Shown here: positions 52,673-55,000 of the stretch, piece after piece
Layout of the letters: each line of letters opens with the position of its first letter
Position numbering within the stretch: the stretch's first letter is position 1
From: Nitrospinae bacterium AH_259_B05_G02_I21
GTDB taxonomy: Bacteria; JADFOP01
Assembly (NCBI GenBank): GCA_027717595.1
Contig: JALLOF010000001.1
Location: forward strand, 1 to 55,000
Length of the DNA: 55,000 nucleotides
Reading direction: 5' to 3'
Translations under genes and position numbers: made by a program
Notes under the pieces: generated by a model
The model's database searches: none
Seen by the model: only the letters and a program-made list of their open reading frames with translations
Told to the model about the DNA's origin: nothing

Positions 52673-53161
52673 GTGGACTCGTCAGATTCCAGTTCCAAGC
52701 CTAAACCCCACCGCGAGCGATTCAGGGCCATCCTGAGCGTCAACGACACGCCCCATCGCGTGGCGCTGGCCTTCGCCATAGGCGTCTTCCTCGCCTTCTT
52801 CCCTGTGATGGGCGTCCATACGATCATGGCGCTGACCGTGGCCTGGGTGGGACGGCTCAGCGCCATGGTCATCCTTGCCGGCACGTTGGTGAACAATCCC
52901 TGGACCATCGCCCCCATCTACGCCGGCTCCTTCTATTTTGGACTTTTCCTGACCGGGAGGCCCCTGCCGTCTTTTAGGATCGAGTGGTCAAAGATGAGCC
53001 TGACAACCTTCTGGGGGGTTCTGAAACCGGTGTTTTGGCCCTTTTGTGTCGGAACGATCGTGGCGGGCACGATCGCTGGCGTTCTCGCCTACTGGATCGT
53101 TCGCCCCATGGTCCAGGCCTACCAGTCGAGCCGCTCGCCAGGGGAGCCTTCGAGCCCGTGA
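52673..53161 (+). CDS. DUF2062 membrane protein
   Basis: A 162-residue inner-membrane protein with about three helices and the DUF2062 pattern: TPHRVALAFAIGVFLAFFPVMGVHT followed by NNPWTIAPIYAGSFYFG. Function is unknown; some relatives are fused to glycosyltransferases. The GTG start is 4 bp after the thiL stop, and the end overlaps the next ATG (TGATG), so it is in a coupled chain. Confidence 0.85.
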   Translation: MDSSDSSSKPKPHRERFRAILSVNDTPHRVALAFAIGVFLAFFPVMGVHTIMALTVAWVGRLSAMVILAGTLVNNPWTIAPIYAGSFYFGLFLTGRPLPSFRIEWSKMSLTTFWGVLKPVFWPFCVGTIVAGTIAGVLAYWIVRPMVQAYQSSRSPGEPSSP

Positions 53162-54414
53162 TGGACGCTGAGACGCTCCTGCGGTTGGGACTCATCGGCC
53201 TGTGCCTCGTCCTGTCGGCCTTCTTCTCCTCATCGGAGACGGCCCTCTTCAGCCTCAGCCCCTTGCGGGTCCGAAAGTTTAAGAGTGCCCAGGCCACAAG
53301 CCACAACGCCGTCGCCCGGCTCCTGGAGGCCCCACGACAGCTGATCGTGACGCTCCTGGTCGGCAACGAGCTCGTCAACGTCTCCACCGCCATCCTGGTG
53401 GCCGCTACGGCGCTGAGCGTCTTCGGGCCCCCAGGAAAGTTCTACGCCATGGTCCTCACAACCCTCCTGCTGCTGGTGGTCGGCGAAGTCATCCCAAAGA
53501 CGTACGCCGTCCATCGGCCAGAAGCCCATGCCCGACTCGTTGCCCGGCCCTTGATCGCCTTTCAATGGCTCATCACCCCCGTGCGGGTCCTCCTGGTCAA
53601 TCTCGTGAACCTCGTGGCCGCCGTGACGGGGAGCAAGGCCAAGACCCCCAATGCGCAATTGACCGAAGAGGAGTTCAAGACTCTAGTGGAGGTGGGTCAC
53701 ACCGAAGGGGTGTTGGAAGCTGATGAGAAGGAGCTTATCCAGTCGGTGGTGGCCTTCGGCGACACCCGGGTCAAAGACATCATGACTCCTCGAACCGACA
53801 TGGTCTGCATCGGGGAAGATACGACCTTCGAGGACATTCTCGCCCTGGTCCGCCGCTCCGTCTACTCGCGGGTCCCGGTCTACCGGGAGAGGCTGGACGA
53901 CATCGTGGGCATTATCTACGTCAAAGACCTCCTCAAGGTCGCCCGCGGCGACCGCAAGCGGTGGCGCCTTCGCGACGTTCTACGCCCGGCCCATTTCGTC
54001 CCACAGACGAAGCTCGTCAGCGAGGTGCTCAAGGAGTTCCAGGCCGAGAAGTTCCACATGGCCGTCGTGGCCGACGAGCACGGCGGGGTGGCGGGGCTCG
54101 TCACCATGGAGGACGTACTGGAAGAGCTCTTCGGTGAAATCACCGACGAGTTCGACACGACCGTCACGTTGATCAGCCCCGTGGGGGCGGACGAGTGGCG
54201 GGTGGCGGGCAAGGCCCCCCTCGACGAGTTGTGCGCCGCGGCCGACGTGACCTTGCCTGAAGAGGAGTTCGACGCCGTGGGCGGGTTCGTCTTCCATCTC
54301 TTTGGGCGCCCGCCCACCCCTGGCGAGACGATCGCCTACGAGAATCTGACCTTCACCGTCGAGAAGACCGCCGGGCTCAGGGTCCTAGAGGTACGGGTCA
54401 AGAGGGCGCCATGA
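53161..54414 (+). CDS. CNNM/CorC-type membrane protein with CBS and transporter-associated domains, copy 1
   Basis: A 417-residue protein of the HlyC/CorC (CNNM) family, linked to Mg2+ or other divalent-cation handling. The DUF21 membrane domain (residues 1-185) shows FFSSSETALFSLSPLRVRK and VGEVIPKTYA. A CBS pair (about 200-325; IMTPRTDMVCI, VVADEHGGVAGLVTMEDVLEEL) and a C-terminal CorC/HlyC domain (EEEFDAVGGFVF) follow. ATG 53161 overlaps the previous stop; the frame is open further up only within the DUF2062 gene. A second copy overlaps its end. Confidence 0.92.
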   Translation: MDAETLLRLGLIGLCLVLSAFFSSSETALFSLSPLRVRKFKSAQATSHNAVARLLEAPRQLIVTLLVGNELVNVSTAILVAATALSVFGPPGKFYAMVLTTLLLLVVGEVIPKTYAVHRPEAHARLVARPLIAFQWLITPVRVLLVNLVNLVAAVTGSKAKTPNAQLTEEEFKTLVEVGHTEGVLEADEKELIQSVVAFGDTRVKDIMTPRTDMVCIGEDTTFEDILALVRRSVYSRVPVYRERLDDIVGIIYVKDLLKVARGDRKRWRLRDVLRPAHFVPQTKLVSEVLKEFQAEKFHMAVVADEHGGVAGLVTMEDVLEELFGEITDEFDTTVTLISPVGADEWRVAGKAPLDELCAAADVTLPEEEFDAVGGFVFHLFGRPPTPGETIAYENLTFTVEKTAGLRVLEVRVKRAP

Positions 54415-55000
54415 TCGAAGCGTGGCTCGTCATTGACGTGCTCCTGGTGGCGGTATTTATCGGCCTCGAGGGGTTCTTCTCGGGCTCGGAGATCGCCATC
54501 ATCTCGGTCAATCGCATCCGGCTACGCCACTGGGCAGAGCAAGGCAACGAGCGGGCCCAACGTCTCGAGAAGCTGCTCGAGGCTCCCGATCAACTGCTGG
54601 CCACGACGCTCGTGGGAACGAATCTGTCCATCGTGGTGGCCACGACCCTTGCTACCGTCCCCCTCATCAAGCGCTTCGGGTCCGCCGGCGAGTTGTACGC
54701 GCTCGCCCTCATGTGGCCGCTGGCCCTCGTCTTTGGCGAGATCGTCCCCAAGACGTTCTTCCAAGAAAACGCCGATGACCTGGCGCTCCGCGTCATCCGG
54801 CCCCTGAGTTGGGCGATGGCCTGCTTTCGGCCCATCATTGCAATGGTTGGAGGTTTGGCCCGGCTCCTGGTCGAGCGGAAAAAAGAGCCCCGAAGCCCCT
54901 TCGTGACTAAGGAAGAGATCGAGAGCCTCGTCCACAGCACCGACCGAGGCGTGGACCTCGAGGTGGGCGAGCGCCGCATGATCCGGCGCATCTTCGAGTT
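54411..55000 (+). CDS. CNNM/CorC-type membrane protein, copy 2, 3' truncated by window edge
   Basis: The first 196 residues of a paralogue of the preceding protein. The DUF21 motifs FFSGSEIAIISVNRIRLRH and FGEIVPKTFFQENAD are present, and the region before the CBS pair (TKEEIESLVHSTDRG) has begun at the right edge. Its ATG overlaps the previous stop by 4 bp (ATGA), so the two copies are made together and may form a heterodimer. Confidence 0.9.
   Translation, partial: MIEAWLVIDVLLVAVFIGLEGFFSGSEIAIISVNRIRLRHWAEQGNERAQRLEKLLEAPDQLLATTLVGTNLSIVVATTLATVPLIKRFGSAGELYALALMWPLALVFGEIVPKTFFQENADDLALRVIRPLSWAMACFRPIIAMVGGLARLLVERKKEPRSPFVTKEEIESLVHSTDRGVDLEVGERRMIRRIFE

Overview
The window is 55 kb of dense, high-GC bacterial chromosome with short spacers and many translationally coupled genes. 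It has no rRNA or tRNA genes, CRISPR arrays, intact transposases or phage genes that I could find. A porin, several lipoproteins, Tat and Sec signal peptides and an AnmK kinase point to a diderm. A complete Pup-proteasome locus (arc/mpa, dop, pup, prcB, prcA, pafA) is unusual for a diderm and suggests a Nitrospirota-, Methylomirabilota- or Tectomicrobia-like uncultivated lineage. That placement is inference. Several promoters are close to the sigma-70 consensus.

Layout. 1-5.7 kb: the end of a peptide ABC transporter operon (binding protein with an inserted tandem domain, two permeases) and a membrane protein with a linalool dehydratase/isomerase-like domain. 5.7-10.3 kb: fabI, a BamE-like lipoprotein, rtcA, a TrmJ-type tRNA methyltransferase, a metallo-hydrolase and an unknown gene. 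10.3-14.4 kb: a ferric-iron ABC transporter (fbpABC type) behind two Fur-box-like operators. 14.4-20.95 kb: a structured leader followed by a run of envelope genes: bifunctional-nuclease-like protein, P19 iron/copper-binding protein, porin, FMN-binding protein with a flavinylation motif, two unknown exported proteins, ApbE (frameshifted in a 9-C run), a His-rich four-helix membrane protein and a glutaredoxin. I read this as a periplasmic iron-acquisition / extracytoplasmic electron-transfer system, and it is the best candidate in the window for something undescribed.

20.9-30.4 kb: a class III nucleotide cyclase, a MEMO1-family protein, an enoyl-CoA hydratase, a 440-bp AT-rich non-coding island with octamer repeats, an isochorismatase-family hydrolase, a DUF3147 membrane protein, a secreted PLD-family protein, a CBS-ACT protein, MgtE, and a divergent DacZ-like c-di-AMP synthase. 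30.5-36.5 kb: two paralogous zinc-ribbon membrane proteins, tgt, yajC, secD and secF. 36.5-38.8 kb: a candidate structured RNA (6S-like at most), speD, a speB-type ureohydrolase and a DksA-type protein. 39-45.7 kb: the Pup-proteasome locus. 45.7-55 kb: anmK (minus strand), galU, lon, a nicotinate phosphoribosyltransferase, thiL, a DUF2062 protein and two tandem CNNM/CBS transport-type proteins, the last cut by the window edge.
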